This document shows positions 1-9,487 of a DNA stretch of 52,201 nt, one piece after another (positions within the stretch are counted from its first letter, which is position 1; every line of letters starts with the position of its first letter). The notes beneath the pieces were generated by a model, which did no database searches, was not told the origin of the DNA, and saw nothing but the letters and a program-made list of their open reading frames with translations. The position numbers and the translations under genes are program-made. This DNA is from an uncultured Clostridia bacterium. GTDB lineage: Bacteria > Bacillota > Clostridia > Christensenellales > UBA1242. The stretch is from the NCBI GenBank assembly GCA_947054085.1, contig CAMRVD010000003.1, forward strand, positions 1 to 52,201, in the 5' to 3' direction.

Positions 1-66
1 TCCAACCAATTGGTTAAAGTAAAGTATTTATTAAAAATATGTTATATACTTAAATAGTGAGGTAAA

Positions 67-246
67 ATGGAAATATTTTCTGAAAGATTAAAAGCACTTA
101 GATTAGAACATAACTTAACCCTATCGGATTTAGCTAAAGCATTAAATGTAAGTGTTATTGCTGTATCTAGATGGGAAAATAAACAAAGAACTCCTAATAT
201 AGAAACTCTAAAAGATATTGCATTATACTTTAGTGTAAAGTTCTAA
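67..246 (+). pseudogene. XRE-family HTH regulator, apparently C-terminally frameshifted
   Basis: Not in ORF track (59 aa): MEIFSERLKALRLEHNLTLSDLAKALNVSVIAVSRWENKQRTPNIETLKDIALYFSVKF*. The +1 frame continues as NYLIGIES* (245-271), the usual XRE tail. Confidence 0.7.
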
Positions 247-318
247 TTATTTAATTGGAATAGAATCTTAATAATTTAAATAACAAAGCCAGCAAAAAAT
301 AGATGAAGAACAAGGCAC

Positions 319-374
319 AAAAAAATTCCCAAAGGGAGTTTACTTAATCGTAAATGACCGCATGGGAATTTTTT
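319..374. repeat. Hairpin element E1 (short form): AAATTCCCA stem around core GGAGTTTACTTAATCGTAAATGACC
   Basis: aaaaaaattccca...tgggaatttttt inverted repeat; core shared with E3, E4 and E5. Confidence 0.75.
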
Positions 375-423
375 ATTTCACAATTATTCGCTATTTTAAA
401 TTATAATAACGTGCAACCAAAAC

Positions 424-543
424 GCCAAAAAATAGTACAAGACGAGTGCTTGCAAAAAGCCAGCGATAGGAGCTTGACGATTACGTAAGTGACTAGTGCT
501 GGCTTTTATGCTAGTTTTGCAAAGTATTGTGCTATTTTTTTGC
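424..543. repeat. Hairpin element E2 (long nested form)
   Basis: Arms gccaaaaaatagtacaa / ttgtgctatttttttgc, mid-stem aaaagccagc/gctggctttt, core ggagcttgacgattacgtaagtgac. Confidence 0.75.
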
Positions 544-548
544 AATAA

Positions 549-674
549 AAAAGGCTAAAAATTGATGCAAGGCAAGTGCTCTATGTCTGCCCACGCGCGG
601 ATTTTACTATAACGTAAATGACAAGTGTGGGCAGGCATAAGAAAGCGTAGTATTGTATTAATTTTTAGCCTTTT
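549..674. repeat. Hairpin element E3 (long nested form); one outer arm lies in the acpP 3' coding end
   Basis: Perfect 15-bp arms aaaaggctaaaaatt (549-563) / aatttttagcctttt (660-674); mid-stem ctgcccac/gtgggcag; core ggattttactataacgtaaatgac. Confidence 0.85.
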
Positions 675-888
675 GAATATAAGTAACAATTTGAGCCACA
701 GTCTTAATCTCGGCTATCTTTTCGTCTGGGATAGAAATATTAAATTCGTCTTCTAAACTCATTAAAATTTCTACTAAATCTAACGAATCTGCCCCTAAAT
801 CGGTTGCTACATTGGTTTCTGGTGTAATCCTATTTTCGTCTACACCCAGTTGTTCTGCTAAAATCTTTTTAACTTTTTGTTCTACCAT
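658..888 (-). CDS. acpP: Acyl carrier protein
   Basis: 76 aa with the LGADSLDLVEILMSLEDEF phosphopantetheine site. Confidence 0.95.
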   Translation of the reverse strand: MVEQKVKKILAEQLGVDENRITPETNVATDLGADSLDLVEILMSLEDEFNISIPDEKIAEIKTVAQIVTYIQKAKN

Positions 889-960
889 TGGTTTTCCTCC
901 AAACTCTAGTAAAGATATTATAACAAAATAGCGTTACATATTGCAACTATTTTTTAATAG

Positions 961-2178
961 TTATGCCGCAAGAGATGTTACAGTAAAAGTAATTGTTTTT
1001 GTTGTATTACCTCTTAATACTACATACTCTACCGTATCGCCTAATGCTATACTATATTTTATTTCGTCGTAAATAAATTCTGTGTTAAAATTAATAAGTT
1101 TTTGATTATGTTTAACAGACACTAACAAGTCACCGGCCCTAAGACCTGCCCGAGCGGCATCACTACTATCTGATACACTGGTAACAACAACTTTGTTAAA
1201 ATCGTATATTTTACCATCAACAAATTGTTTATTACTACTTTCAACTGCCAAAGTATACCCAGCAGGTGCGTAGGCTAAATTTCTGCCAGAAATTATATTA
1301 TTTGCAATACTTATTGCTGTGTTAATATGTACTGCAAAGGCAACATTGTCTATTCCGTTATTGGTATTTTTAGATTCTACTATGCCAATTAAGTCACCAC
1401 TTTTATTAAATAGCCCACCACCGCTATTACCACTATTTATGGCTGTATCTATCTGAAGAGTACGTATTGTAATATTGCTATTTGTACTAACCATAATGTT
1501 ACTTCGGGAAATATGCCCAGTAGTTACAGCAAACCCAAAACCCTGAGGATTACCCACAGCAATTGCAACATCTCCAGTGCTTATATATGTACTATCTGCA
1601 ATAGTTGCCGCAACCGAAATTGTGGTTTTAAGTTGATCAGATGCTATTTTTACAACAGCTATGTCGTTTGCTGCACTATAGCCCACCACTTCGGCATAAA
1701 TAGGATTATAACTATCGATTAAAGCCACAAAAACCGCATTAGGATAAGAACTTATAACATGATGACAAGTAAGTATATAAGCTTCGCCATTGTGCTTATC
1801 TAAACTTATTATCACGCCCGAACCACGACTTGCAACATTAGTAAACATTTGGTTAAATGTAGGAATGTTATCTTTACTGAAGCTTCCGTTATTATTGCTG
1901 CCCCCTACACCAATACAAACAGCACTAAGCTTTGCTTTGTTTGCTGCAATCTCGCTTACAGAATCACTAGCATTAATGTAATAGTTTGCATAAATGGTAC
2001 TACTTGTTGGTTTTGTAAATAAAACCAACATTATAACCGCCGCCGTAATTACTAAAATTAAACTTACAACAAAAAATCCAGTAGTTCCTTTTTTTGAGCT
2101 ACTCTTAGACGCCACATTATTATAATCTCTGGTTATTGGCGTATTGTCGTATGGTATTTTTCTAGACGAATTACTCAT
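961..2178 (-). CDS. HtrA/DegP-like membrane-anchored trypsin-type serine protease with PDZ domain
   Basis: N-terminal TM; HHV, NDIAVVKI and GNSGGGLF catalytic motifs; C-terminal PDZ-like AARAGLRAGDLLVSV. Confidence 0.88.
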   Translation of the reverse strand: MSNSSRKIPYDNTPITRDYNNVASKSSSKKGTTGFFVVSLILVITAAVIMLVLFTKPTSSTIYANYYINASDSVSEIAANKAKLSAVCIGVGGSNNNGSFSKDNIPTFNQMFTNVASRGSGVIISLDKHNGEAYILTCHHVISSYPNAVFVALIDSYNPIYAEVVGYSAANDIAVVKIASDQLKTTISVAATIADSTYISTGDVAIAVGNPQGFGFAVTTGHISRSNIMVSTNSNITIRTLQIDTAINSGNSGGGLFNKSGDLIGIVESKNTNNGIDNVAFAVHINTAISIANNIISGRNLAYAPAGYTLAVESSNKQFVDGKIYDFNKVVVTSVSDSSDAARAGLRAGDLLVSVKHNQKLINFNTEFIYDEIKYSIALGDTVEYVVLRGNTTKTITFTVTSLAA

Positions 2179-2202
2179 TAATTACTCCGTTTTTAGATAT
2201 AT

Positions 2203-3594
2203 TTAATACTTTGGATATTTATTTTTAATTAACCTACGTCTTACCATTATAGTATACACTATAATAGCAGCAACAATCAATACAATAGCACTAACTACTA
2301 TTGTAATCCATGGCGAATTACCAGGCTTTGTTATAGTAATCTGATATTCTTTTGTATACTGCTGTTCGACGCCATTTCTACCAACAGTTGCAGTAACAGT
2401 AATTGTGGTTTTACCACGTTTTTTTGCTGTTACTAAAATATTTCCATCTTGCAAAGTTGCATCAGCAATTTTAGTATTAGAACTGCTTACTGTTACATTA
2501 TTTATATAGTTAGCATAACTACCTTTAACTAAAATATACTCACATGTACTACCAACTTGCATGTCCTTTATACCCGAATTTATATAAAATGGTACAAAAT
2601 TATTAACAACCACACTTAGAGGAGTGGTCTGCCATTGCCAAACGCCACTATCTGTATAAAGTGCTACTAAAAATTGATATGTGCCAGAATTTTCAAATTT
2701 ATAACTAAACCCATTATCTAGTAGCCTTTGACTTGTTTTTTTACCTGTTTCTGCCAATGTAATTTCTAAATTAAAATGATAATTATTGGGATTATATGTT
2801 AAATAATCAACTTCGCCAATTACTGCATATTTTAAAATGCTTTTTAAGTTAGAAATGTAATAGCTTTCGCCAGTACAATAACTATCAAGAAATTTGTAGT
2901 CGACTGCATAAACAAAATAATTTTGCTTTGCACCAAAGCTTATGACATCACTTTTAGCATCTGCTAAATAAGGTGCATAGAAATACGGTATACCCACAAC
3001 TTCGCTTTCCATTGCGGAAGCATCATAATTTATTTTTAAACCCGTTACCAAACCCAATTCGCCAGTTACTTCGGCGGCGGAAACTGGTAGTTCTAGTAGC
3101 ATCCAACCATATCTAACATGGCTGGTATCAGAAGTATGATCAATCTCGGTTCTAATTACATCAGAACTTATTTTCCAACTTAAATTAAAACCGTCACCAG
3201 TAAGAGACAAAACTAAATCTCTACTATAAACTTCTGTAAAATACACATACACAAACATTGATAAATTAGGGTTAATAAAAATATTATTAACTCCAAAAGT
3301 TTTATCTATCTTACCGTCTATTTTATTTGGCGAAATACTAGCACCTTCCATCATACGCTCGGCGTCAAAATCGAAAGGTCGAGTATGACGCAAAACTTCG
3401 GTTGTATCGGCATTTTCTACAATATTATATTTGCTTTGGTAATCGTCCTCGGATATAAAGTTTGGAGCAATTAAATACTGTTTAGTTTCCTCGCTAGTAG
3501 CGTAGGCGTAACGCGTGCTAGCAGACGCAAAAAGCCCAGCACCTAGTGGCACTGAAAGTACTAACGATAAAATTACTGCTAAAAACTTTTTCAC
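2203..3594 (-). CDS. Surface/membrane protein with Big_2-like Ig domain and C-terminal TM
   Basis: Signal peptide; SSSNTKIADATLQDGNILVTAKKRGKTTITVTATV; TM then RRRLIKNK; 24-bp gap to the htrA-like gene. Confidence 0.7.
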   Translation of the reverse strand: MKKFLAVILSLVLSVPLGAGLFASASTRYAYATSEETKQYLIAPNFISEDDYQSKYNIVENADTTEVLRHTRPFDFDAERMMEGASISPNKIDGKIDKTFGVNNIFINPNLSMFVYVYFTEVYSRDLVLSLTGDGFNLSWKISSDVIRTEIDHTSDTSHVRYGWMLLELPVSAAEVTGELGLVTGLKINYDASAMESEVVGIPYFYAPYLADAKSDVISFGAKQNYFVYAVDYKFLDSYCTGESYYISNLKSILKYAVIGEVDYLTYNPNNYHFNLEITLAETGKKTSQRLLDNGFSYKFENSGTYQFLVALYTDSGVWQWQTTPLSVVVNNFVPFYINSGIKDMQVGSTCEYILVKGSYANYINNVTVSSSNTKIADATLQDGNILVTAKKRGKTTITVTATVGRNGVEQQYTKEYQITITKPGNSPWITIVVSAIVLIVAAIIVYTIMVRRRLIKNKYPKY

Positions 3595-3628
3595 CTATAC
3601 TCCTTATTTTTTGCAAAAAACATTGCTT

Positions 3629-4300
3629 TTACTCTGGGATTTTCCAATCTATTGGAGGAATGTTATTTTCCTCCAAAAACTTATTACATTTACTAAAATG
3701 CTTACACCCAAAAAATCCACCATATGCAGATAGCGGGCTTGGGTGCACACTGGTTAGCACCAAATGTTTATTTTTGTCTATAAATTTAGTTTTGCTTATG
3801 GCATTACGCCCCCAAAGCATAAAAACAATTGGACTTTGCTGCGTGTTTACAATCTGTATAATTTTGTCCGTAAAAACTTGCCAACCATAAGCGGCATGGC
3901 TGTTTGGCTTGCCCTCTTCTACTGTAAGTACGGTGTTTAGCATAAGCACACCTTGATTTGCCCAGCTTTGCAGATACCCGTGTTTAGGCTCTATTATACC
4001 TAAGTCGTCCTCTATTTCTTTATAGATATTTTTAAGCGACGGAGGAATTGCCACACCTTTATTTACAGAAAAACAAAGCCCATGTGCTTGACCTTTACCG
4101 TGATAAGGGTCTTGTCCGAGCATTACCACCTTTATTTGCCCAAACGATGTAGTTTTTAACGCGTTAAATATTTTACCTCTAGGCGGATAAATATTTTTTG
4201 TGTTATACTCTTTGTCTAGCTTTGCTATCATTTCCAAAAAGTATGGCTTTTGCATTTCGGCTTCTAACTTTTCGTCCCACGAATTTTTAAAAAACTCCAT
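3629..4300 (-). CDS. ung: Uracil-DNA glycosylase
   Basis: [41 protein letters not shown] motifs. Confidence 0.97.
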   Translation of the reverse strand: MEFFKNSWDEKLEAEMQKPYFLEMIAKLDKEYNTKNIYPPRGKIFNALKTTSFGQIKVVMLGQDPYHGKGQAHGLCFSVNKGVAIPPSLKNIYKEIEDDLGIIEPKHGYLQSWANQGVLMLNTVLTVEEGKPNSHAAYGWQVFTDKIIQIVNTQQSPIVFMLWGRNAISKTKFIDKNKHLVLTSVHPSPLSAYGGFFGCKHFSKCNKFLEENNIPPIDWKIPE

Positions 4301-4369
4301 AATTCACCTATACCAAGTGTAACATAAACTGTCAAAATTCTACAAATAAAATTTATAATTTAATAAAAA

Positions 4370-4390
4370 TCCACCCAATTCAAAGGTGGA
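4370..4390 (-). terminator. Intrinsic terminator after ung
   Basis: TCCACC/GGTGGA stem followed by T-tract on the minus strand. Confidence 0.6.
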
Positions 4391-4464
4391 AAACTCGATT
4401 ATTTGTATTTTAGTGGTTTAAGCTTTTAATTTATTTTATTGTTAAGTCTTAACAAAGATTGTTT

Positions 4465-5154
4465 TTACTTCCTATAACTTTTTAATTCTTCTTTTAAGTT
4501 AGCATCTATCCGATAACTGTCGCGACACTTGCTAATGGCTTTATTTTGTACAAATTTGCTTAGTGTTTGGCTTTTAATAAGCTTTAATGTTTGGTCTTTA
4601 AACTTTATTATACTAACGCTTATTAGCCAACTTGCCGCCATGTCTACATAGTAAGCGTGGTTTTTAATTATAGGCAGCAACTCTAAAACTTGGTCTATAC
4701 ATTCGGGTTTTAGATAGTAGCACATAAGCATAATCAGCCCCACGCGTGCCGTAAACTCGCTACTACTTGTTGCCATATTTAAAAAATCTTGAAAATATCT
4801 GTTGTCTTTATCCTTTTTAAAGACCTTTAAACTACTACAAGTTTGGTCACAAGTTGCCCAGTTGTCTATTCTGGCTATAAAACTTATTAGCATATTGTAG
4901 GCTAAATCTATATCTTTAACATGCCCCATAATAAACCCAGCAAGCAAAGTTTCTTCAAAATAATTATCTTTAAGTATGCTAAAATTGCCTTGCAAATCAT
5001 CATTTGCAAGAGTTTTAGCAAAATCTCTAAGCTCCCCTGTTCTTACACCCAAAATTTTTTGGTTTGTGTTTATTATTTTTTGCTGCCTGTCGCTCGCTAG
5101 TAACTTTTGATCTGCCAAACTTCTTAAATTATGTATAATTTGTTTATATTCCAT
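4465..5154 (-). CDS. DNA alkylation repeat (AlkD-like) protein
   Basis: GVRTGELRDFAKTL..., ATCDQTCSS, HEAT-like helices; start probably MEYKQIIHNL (track ORF extends to 5223). Confidence 0.8.
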   Translation of the reverse strand: MEYKQIIHNLRSLADQKLLASDRQQKIINTNQKILGVRTGELRDFAKTLANDDLQGNFSILKDNYFEETLLAGFIMGHVKDIDLAYNMLISFIARIDNWATCDQTCSSLKVFKKDKDNRYFQDFLNMATSSSEFTARVGLIMLMCYYLKPECIDQVLELLPIIKNHAYYVDMAASWLISVSIIKFKDQTLKLIKSQTLSKFVQNKAISKCRDSYRIDANLKEELKSYRK

Positions 5155-5213
5155 AAAATAATTATATCGCAACTTAAAGTAAATAACCAAATAAAAAAGC
5201 AATCTATGCAAAC

Positions 5214-5246
5214 AAAAAACCACAACCTATGGTTGTAGTTTTTTTA
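5214..5246 (-). terminator. Intrinsic terminator at end of ribosomal superoperon
   Basis: AAAAACCACAACC-TAT-GGTTGTAGTTTTTTT. Confidence 0.8.
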
Positions 5247-5272
5247 TAATTTATTTAATTCATTCCAATTAA

Positions 5273-5764
5273 TTAAACAAGTTCAACAATTGCAAGTTGT
5301 GCAGCATCACCACGGCGAACTGTTGTTTTAATAACTCGGGTATATCCACCATTGCGTTCTGCATATTTTGGTGCATAATCATCAAACAACTTTTCTATTA
5401 GCGGATGTTTTAATCCATTAGTTCGGGCAGCAAAGGCATCTTTCTTTTCGCCTTTTGCACGAACTTCTTGCCTGTCCTCTAGTATTGCTAGAAGTTTTCT
5501 TCTGGCATTAAGTTTTTTAGTACCGTCTTTGCTAACTTTTACTGATTTTTCCTTACCTTTTGCATCTTTTGTAACTTTTTCTTCAGTTACAACATCAGCG
5601 TAGCCGCTTTTAGCAATGGTAATGCACTTTTCTGCATATTTTGCAGCTTCTTTAGCACGGTCTAAAGTTGTTTCTATTTTGCCATACCAAAGAAGGTCAC
5701 TAGCAAGGTTACTAATTAAAGCTAATCTTTGATCAGTTGGTTTTCCTATCTTTTTATTGCTCAT
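5273..5764 (-). CDS. rplQ: Ribosomal protein L17 (with lysine-rich insertion)
   Basis: RNGGYTRVIKTTVRRGDAAQLAIVELV; position after rpoA. Confidence 0.96.
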   Translation of the reverse strand: MSNKKIGKPTDQRLALISNLASDLLWYGKIETTLDRAKEAAKYAEKCITIAKSGYADVVTEEKVTKDAKGKEKSVKVSKDGTKKLNARRKLLAILEDRQEVRAKGEKKDAFAARTNGLKHPLIEKLFDDYAPKYAERNGGYTRVIKTTVRRGDAAQLAIVELV

Positions 5765-5775
5765 TACCTTTCTCC

Positions 5776-6729
5776 TTATTCTTCTTTACTCTTAAGCCCA
5801 AGACCAAGGCTCTCTAGTTTATGAATAACTTCGTCTAGCGATTTGCGGCCAAGATTTTTAACTTTTAGCATATCGTCTTCGGTCTTTTTAATTAAATCTT
5901 CTACAGTATTAATACCTGCACGTTTTAAGCAGTTGTATGATCGAACAGATAAATCCATATCCTCTATGCTCATAACCATAAGTTTATGAACTTTATCTTC
6001 TTCGCGGCTAACAAGTAGACTTGTGTTTGCCATAGATTCTACAAGTTCAACAAACAAGTTTATATGGTCTACAAGTAATTTACTAGCAAGGCTGATAATT
6101 TCTTTAGCACTAGTTGTACCATTGGTAGTAACTTCTAAAACAAGCTTGTCGTAGTCTGTATTCTGACCAACACGGGTGTTTTCTACTTCGTAGCAAGCTT
6201 TGCGTACTGGCGAGAACATGCTGTCTATAGCAATAAAGCCAATAGGCAAACTCATGTCCTTATTTTTTTCTGCTGGCTCGTAGCCACGACCACGACCAAC
6301 AACAATTTCCATATCTAATTTAGCATCTGCTTCTAGAGTGCAGATATACAAATCAGGGTTAAGTACACTAACTTCGTCATCTGCAGTTATCATGCTAGCA
6401 GTAACAACACATGGACCTTCTGCCTTTAAGTGCAAGGTCTTTTTAAAGTTAGGATCTACAGAAGCGGTTTTTACAGCAAGAGTTTTCATGTTTAAAACAA
6501 TTTCTGTAACATCTTCTTTAGCACCTTTTAGTGTAGAAAATTCATGTTCTACACCTGCTATTCTAATATTAGTAACAGCAGCACCTGGAAGGCTAGAAAG
6601 TAAGCATCTACGAAGTGCATTACCAATAGTTACACCAAAACCACGCTCTAGTGGTTCTAGCACAAACTTAGCATAAGCTCCGCCGTTGTCTTCGATGCAT
6701 TCGATTCTTGGTTTTTCTATTTGCAACAT
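5776..6729 (-). CDS. rpoA: RNA polymerase alpha subunit
   Basis: LEPLERGFGVTIGNALRRCLLSSLPGAAV; alpha-CTD at C terminus. Confidence 0.98.
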   Translation of the reverse strand: MLQIEKPRIECIEDNGGAYAKFVLEPLERGFGVTIGNALRRCLLSSLPGAAVTNIRIAGVEHEFSTLKGAKEDVTEIVLNMKTLAVKTASVDPNFKKTLHLKAEGPCVVTASMITADDEVSVLNPDLYICTLEADAKLDMEIVVGRGRGYEPAEKNKDMSLPIGFIAIDSMFSPVRKACYEVENTRVGQNTDYDKLVLEVTTNGTTSAKEIISLASKLLVDHINLFVELVESMANTSLLVSREEDKVHKLMVMSIEDMDLSVRSYNCLKRAGINTVEDLIKKTEDDMLKVKNLGRKSLDEVIHKLESLGLGLKSKEE

Positions 6730-6749
6730 ATATTTGTTCTCCTATAGGA

Positions 6750-7373
6750 CTATTTAGAGTAAAGCTCGATAATTAAGTGTTCTGAAATTGTTAGGTCTAT
6801 ATCATCTCGATTAGGAAGTGCATTAACTTTACCAGTTAATTTTTCGCTATCAAACTCTAACCATTTTGGAACAATAACACGCGAATTTTTAACGCCATCA
6901 AATATAACTTTTTTGGTTTTATTTTCTTTAACAGCTATTACGTCACCTACTTTTACACTAAAAGAAGGTATATTAACGGTTCTACCATTTACTGTAATGT
7001 GTCCATGGTTGACAATTTGTCTAGCCTGACCACGGCTAACACCTAGTCCTAAGCGATAAACAACATTGTCTAGCCTACGTTCTAACAAACTTAGCATGTT
7101 TTCACCAGTTTTACCACGCATACGCTCTGCTTCTTCGTAGTATTTGTGGAATTGTTTTTCGGTTAGTGGGCCATAAGCTCTTTTAACTTTTTGTTTTTCA
7201 CGCAATTGAGTTAAATATTCTGTAGGTTTTTTACGAGTATTTGGGTGCATCCCAGGATTAACTGGACGACGCTCAAAGGCACATTTTTTAGTAAGACATC
7301 TTTCGCCCTTTAAAAATAGTTTAGCACCTTCTCTTCTACATAATCTGCAATCTGCATCAGTATATTTTGCCAT
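6750..7373 (-). CDS. rpsD: Ribosomal protein S4 (Cys-containing form)
   Basis: CRLCRREG...[17 protein letters not shown]4 domain. Confidence 0.98.
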   Translation of the reverse strand: MAKYTDADCRLCRREGAKLFLKGERCLTKKCAFERRPVNPGMHPNTRKKPTEYLTQLREKQKVKRAYGPLTEKQFHKYYEEAERMRGKTGENMLSLLERRLDNVVYRLGLGVSRGQARQIVNHGHITVNGRTVNIPSFSVKVGDVIAVKENKTKKVIFDGVKNSRVIVPKWLEFDSEKLTGKVNALPNRDDIDLTISEHLIIELYSK

Positions 7374-7388
7374 TAATCTTCTCCTTAC

Positions 7389-7793
7389 CTAAATTCTTCT
7401 TGCCTTTGGTGGACGGCAGCCATTGTGTGGGATTGGTGATACATCACGAATTAGTGTAACTTCTAGTCCTTCGTTAGCAAGACTTCTTATAGCAGATTCT
7501 CTGCCATTACCTGGGCCTTTAACATAAACTTCTACACTTTTTAGTCCGTATTCTTTAGCAGCTTTAGCAGCTTTTTCTGCAGCTAGACCTGCAGCAAAAG
7601 GAGTACTTTTACGGTTACCGCGGTATCCAAGAGCACCAGCAGAACATGCAGCTAATGCATTACCTTGAACATCGGTAATGGTAACGATAGTATTGTTAAA
7701 AGATGATTGAACGTGTACAACACCTTTTTCGATATTGGTTGTAATTTTACGCTTTTTAGTTGTTTTTTTAGCGCCTGATTGTTGTTTTGCCAT
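7389..7793 (-). CDS. rpsK: Ribosomal protein S11
   Basis: [14 protein letters not shown]...[13 protein letters not shown]. Confidence 0.98.
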   Translation of the reverse strand: MAKQQSGAKKTTKKRKITTNIEKGVVHVQSSFNNTIVTITDVQGNALAACSAGALGYRGNRKSTPFAAGLAAEKAAKAAKEYGLKSVEVYVKGPGNGRESAIRSLANEGLEVTLIRDVSPIPHNGCRPPKARRI

Positions 7794-7810
7794 TTATCTA
7801 CCCTTCCCCC

Positions 7811-8176
7811 TTATTTCTTCTTAACCGAGCTATTTCTTGGACCTTTACGGGTTCTTGCATTGCTCTTTGTACTTTGTCCCCTTACAGGAAGACCTTTTCT
7901 GTGTCTGATTCCGCGATAGCTACCAATTTCTTGTAGAGCTTTAATGTTCATACCTACTTCTCTTTTTAGGTCGCCTTCTACAACTAAGTGTTTATCAATG
8001 TATTCACGGATTTTACCGGTTTCTGCCTCGGTTAAGTCTTTAACTCGAGTGTCTGGATTAATGCCGGTAGCATTTAAAATTTTGTTAGCAGTAACTCTGC
8101 CAACGCCGTAGATATAGGTAAGACCTATTTCTACTCTTTTTTCGTTTGGTAAGTCTACACCACCAATTCTTGCCAT
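7811..8176 (-). CDS. rpsM: Ribosomal protein S13
   Basis: [17 protein letters not shown]. Confidence 0.98.
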   Translation of the reverse strand: MARIGGVDLPNEKRVEIGLTYIYGVGRVTANKILNATGINPDTRVKDLTEAETGKIREYIDKHLVVEGDLKREVGMNIKALQEIGSYRGIRHRKGLPVRGQSTKSNARTRKGPRNSSVKKK

Positions 8177-8186
8177 TGTTTTCCTC

Positions 8187-8369
8187 CAATAAAAATTGAT
8201 TTGTTTTTTGTTTAATTAACATTTGGAATGATAATGTTAATTGTTTTGCCCTTTTATTTAAGGGATTTTTGCCAGTATAAGCAAATTGGCTTTTGCCATT
8301 TATATTAACGTCTTGGGTAGAAAGACAATCTTTCTAAGCCGCCCCTCGAACATAATTTTCAAATTAATA
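8187..8369 (-). promoter_or_regulatory. Putative structured leader/regulatory spacer upstream of rpsM
   Basis: About 185-nt gap in an operon with mostly 10-20 nt gaps; hairpin aattaacatt/aatgttaatt (8214-8242) and further stems. Confidence 0.45.
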
Positions 8370-8486
8370 TTAACCCTGAACTTGTTTGTGTTTAGGGAAC
8401 TTACTGCAAATAACTCTTAGTTTGCCGTTTCTTTTTATAACCTTGCAATTTTCGCAAATAGGTTTTACACTTGGTCTAACTTTCAT
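8370..8486 (-). CDS. rpmJ: Ribosomal protein L36 (not in ORF track)
   Basis: [38 protein letters not shown], 38 aa. Confidence 0.97.
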   Translation of the reverse strand: MKVRPSVKPICENCKVIKRNGKLRVICSKFPKHKQVQG

Positions 8487-8514
8487 TATTGTATCTCCTT
8501 ATCCTAATAATTTT

Positions 8515-8733
8515 TTATTTGCTTCGCCAAATAATTCTGCCACGAGTTAAATCGTATGGGCTCATTTCAAGTTTAACAGTGTCGCCTTCGTACACATGTA
8601 TAAAGTTTTTCCATAATTTACCCGAAAGGTACGCAGTTACAATATGCCCGCCTGCAATTTTTACTTTAAAAGTTGCTCCCGGCATAGCTTCTACTACAAC
8701 GCCCTCGGTTTCGATAACATCGTCTTTACTCAA
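8515..8733 (-). CDS. infA: Translation initiation factor IF-1 (TTG start, overlaps map stop)
   Basis: GVVVEAMPGATFKVKIAGGHIVTAYLSGKL...DLTRGRIIWRSK. Confidence 0.97.
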   Translation of the reverse strand: MSKDDVIETEGVVVEAMPGATFKVKIAGGHIVTAYLSGKLWKNFIHVYEGDTVKLEMSPYDLTRGRIIWRSK

Positions 8734-9487
8734 AATTACCCTCCATTTTTTGGGTTAAAATCTCCACTCCAGTTTCGGTTATAACCACAGTATTCTCGTA
8801 GTGGGCACTTGGTTTGCCGTCCTTTGTCCGTGCATCCCAGCCCTTTAGCGATAAGTCCCATGTACCAGCGTTTACCATTGGCTCTATAGCTATGGTCATG
8901 CCAGCTTTAAGTTTTATGCCTGTTCCAGCTAATCCGTACATTGGCACATAAGGGTCTTCGTGCATATGCCTGCCAATTCCATGCCCGCCCATACATCTAA
9001 CAACATTAAATCCATGTTTTTCGGCATGCTTTTGAACAGCTGCACCGATATCACCAAGCCTGCTGCCTTCTTTAAGGTTTGTTATAGCCTCGTAAAAGCA
9101 CTCTTTAGTGACATCTATAAGTTTTTGTTTTTCTTCGCTGATTTTACCTACAGCAAAAGTTCTTGCGGCATCGCCTTGGTAGCCTTTATAAATAGCCCCG
9201 CAGTCTATGCCAATAATGTCGCCTTCCTTTAAAATAATGTCGTCCGACGGTATGCCATGCACAACAACATCGTTTACGCTAGCACAAATACTAGCCGGAA
9301 AGCCCTCGTAATGTAAAAAAGATGGTTTTGCACCACGACTTATTATGTAGTCGTGGGCAATTTTATCTAACTGTTTGGTAGATACACCTGGCTTAACAAA
9401 TTCCCCCACTAGTTCTATTGCTCTAATGGTTATGTCGCCAGCCACCTTCATTTTTTCTATTTCTTTTTGGGTTTTAATAGTTACCAT
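8726..9487 (-). CDS. map: Methionine aminopeptidase type I
   Basis: GIDCGAIYKGYQGDAARTFAVG, GGHGIGRHMHEDPYVP. Confidence 0.97.
   Translation of the reverse strand: MVTIKTQKEIEKMKVAGDITIRAIELVGEFVKPGVSTKQLDKIAHDYIISRGAKPSFLHYEGFPASICASVNDVVVHGIPSDDIILKEGDIIGIDCGAIYKGYQGDAARTFAVGKISEEKQKLIDVTKECFYEAITNLKEGSRLGDIGAAVQKHAEKHGFNVVRCMGGHGIGRHMHEDPYVPMYGLAGTGIKLKAGMTIAIEPMVNAGTWDLSLKGWDARTKDGKPSAHYENTVVITETGVEILTQKMEGNFE

Noticed and set aside
424-543. E2 as an integron attC site
   Set aside because: Long imperfect hairpin, but no RYYYAAC/GTTRRRY boxes or integrase nearby.
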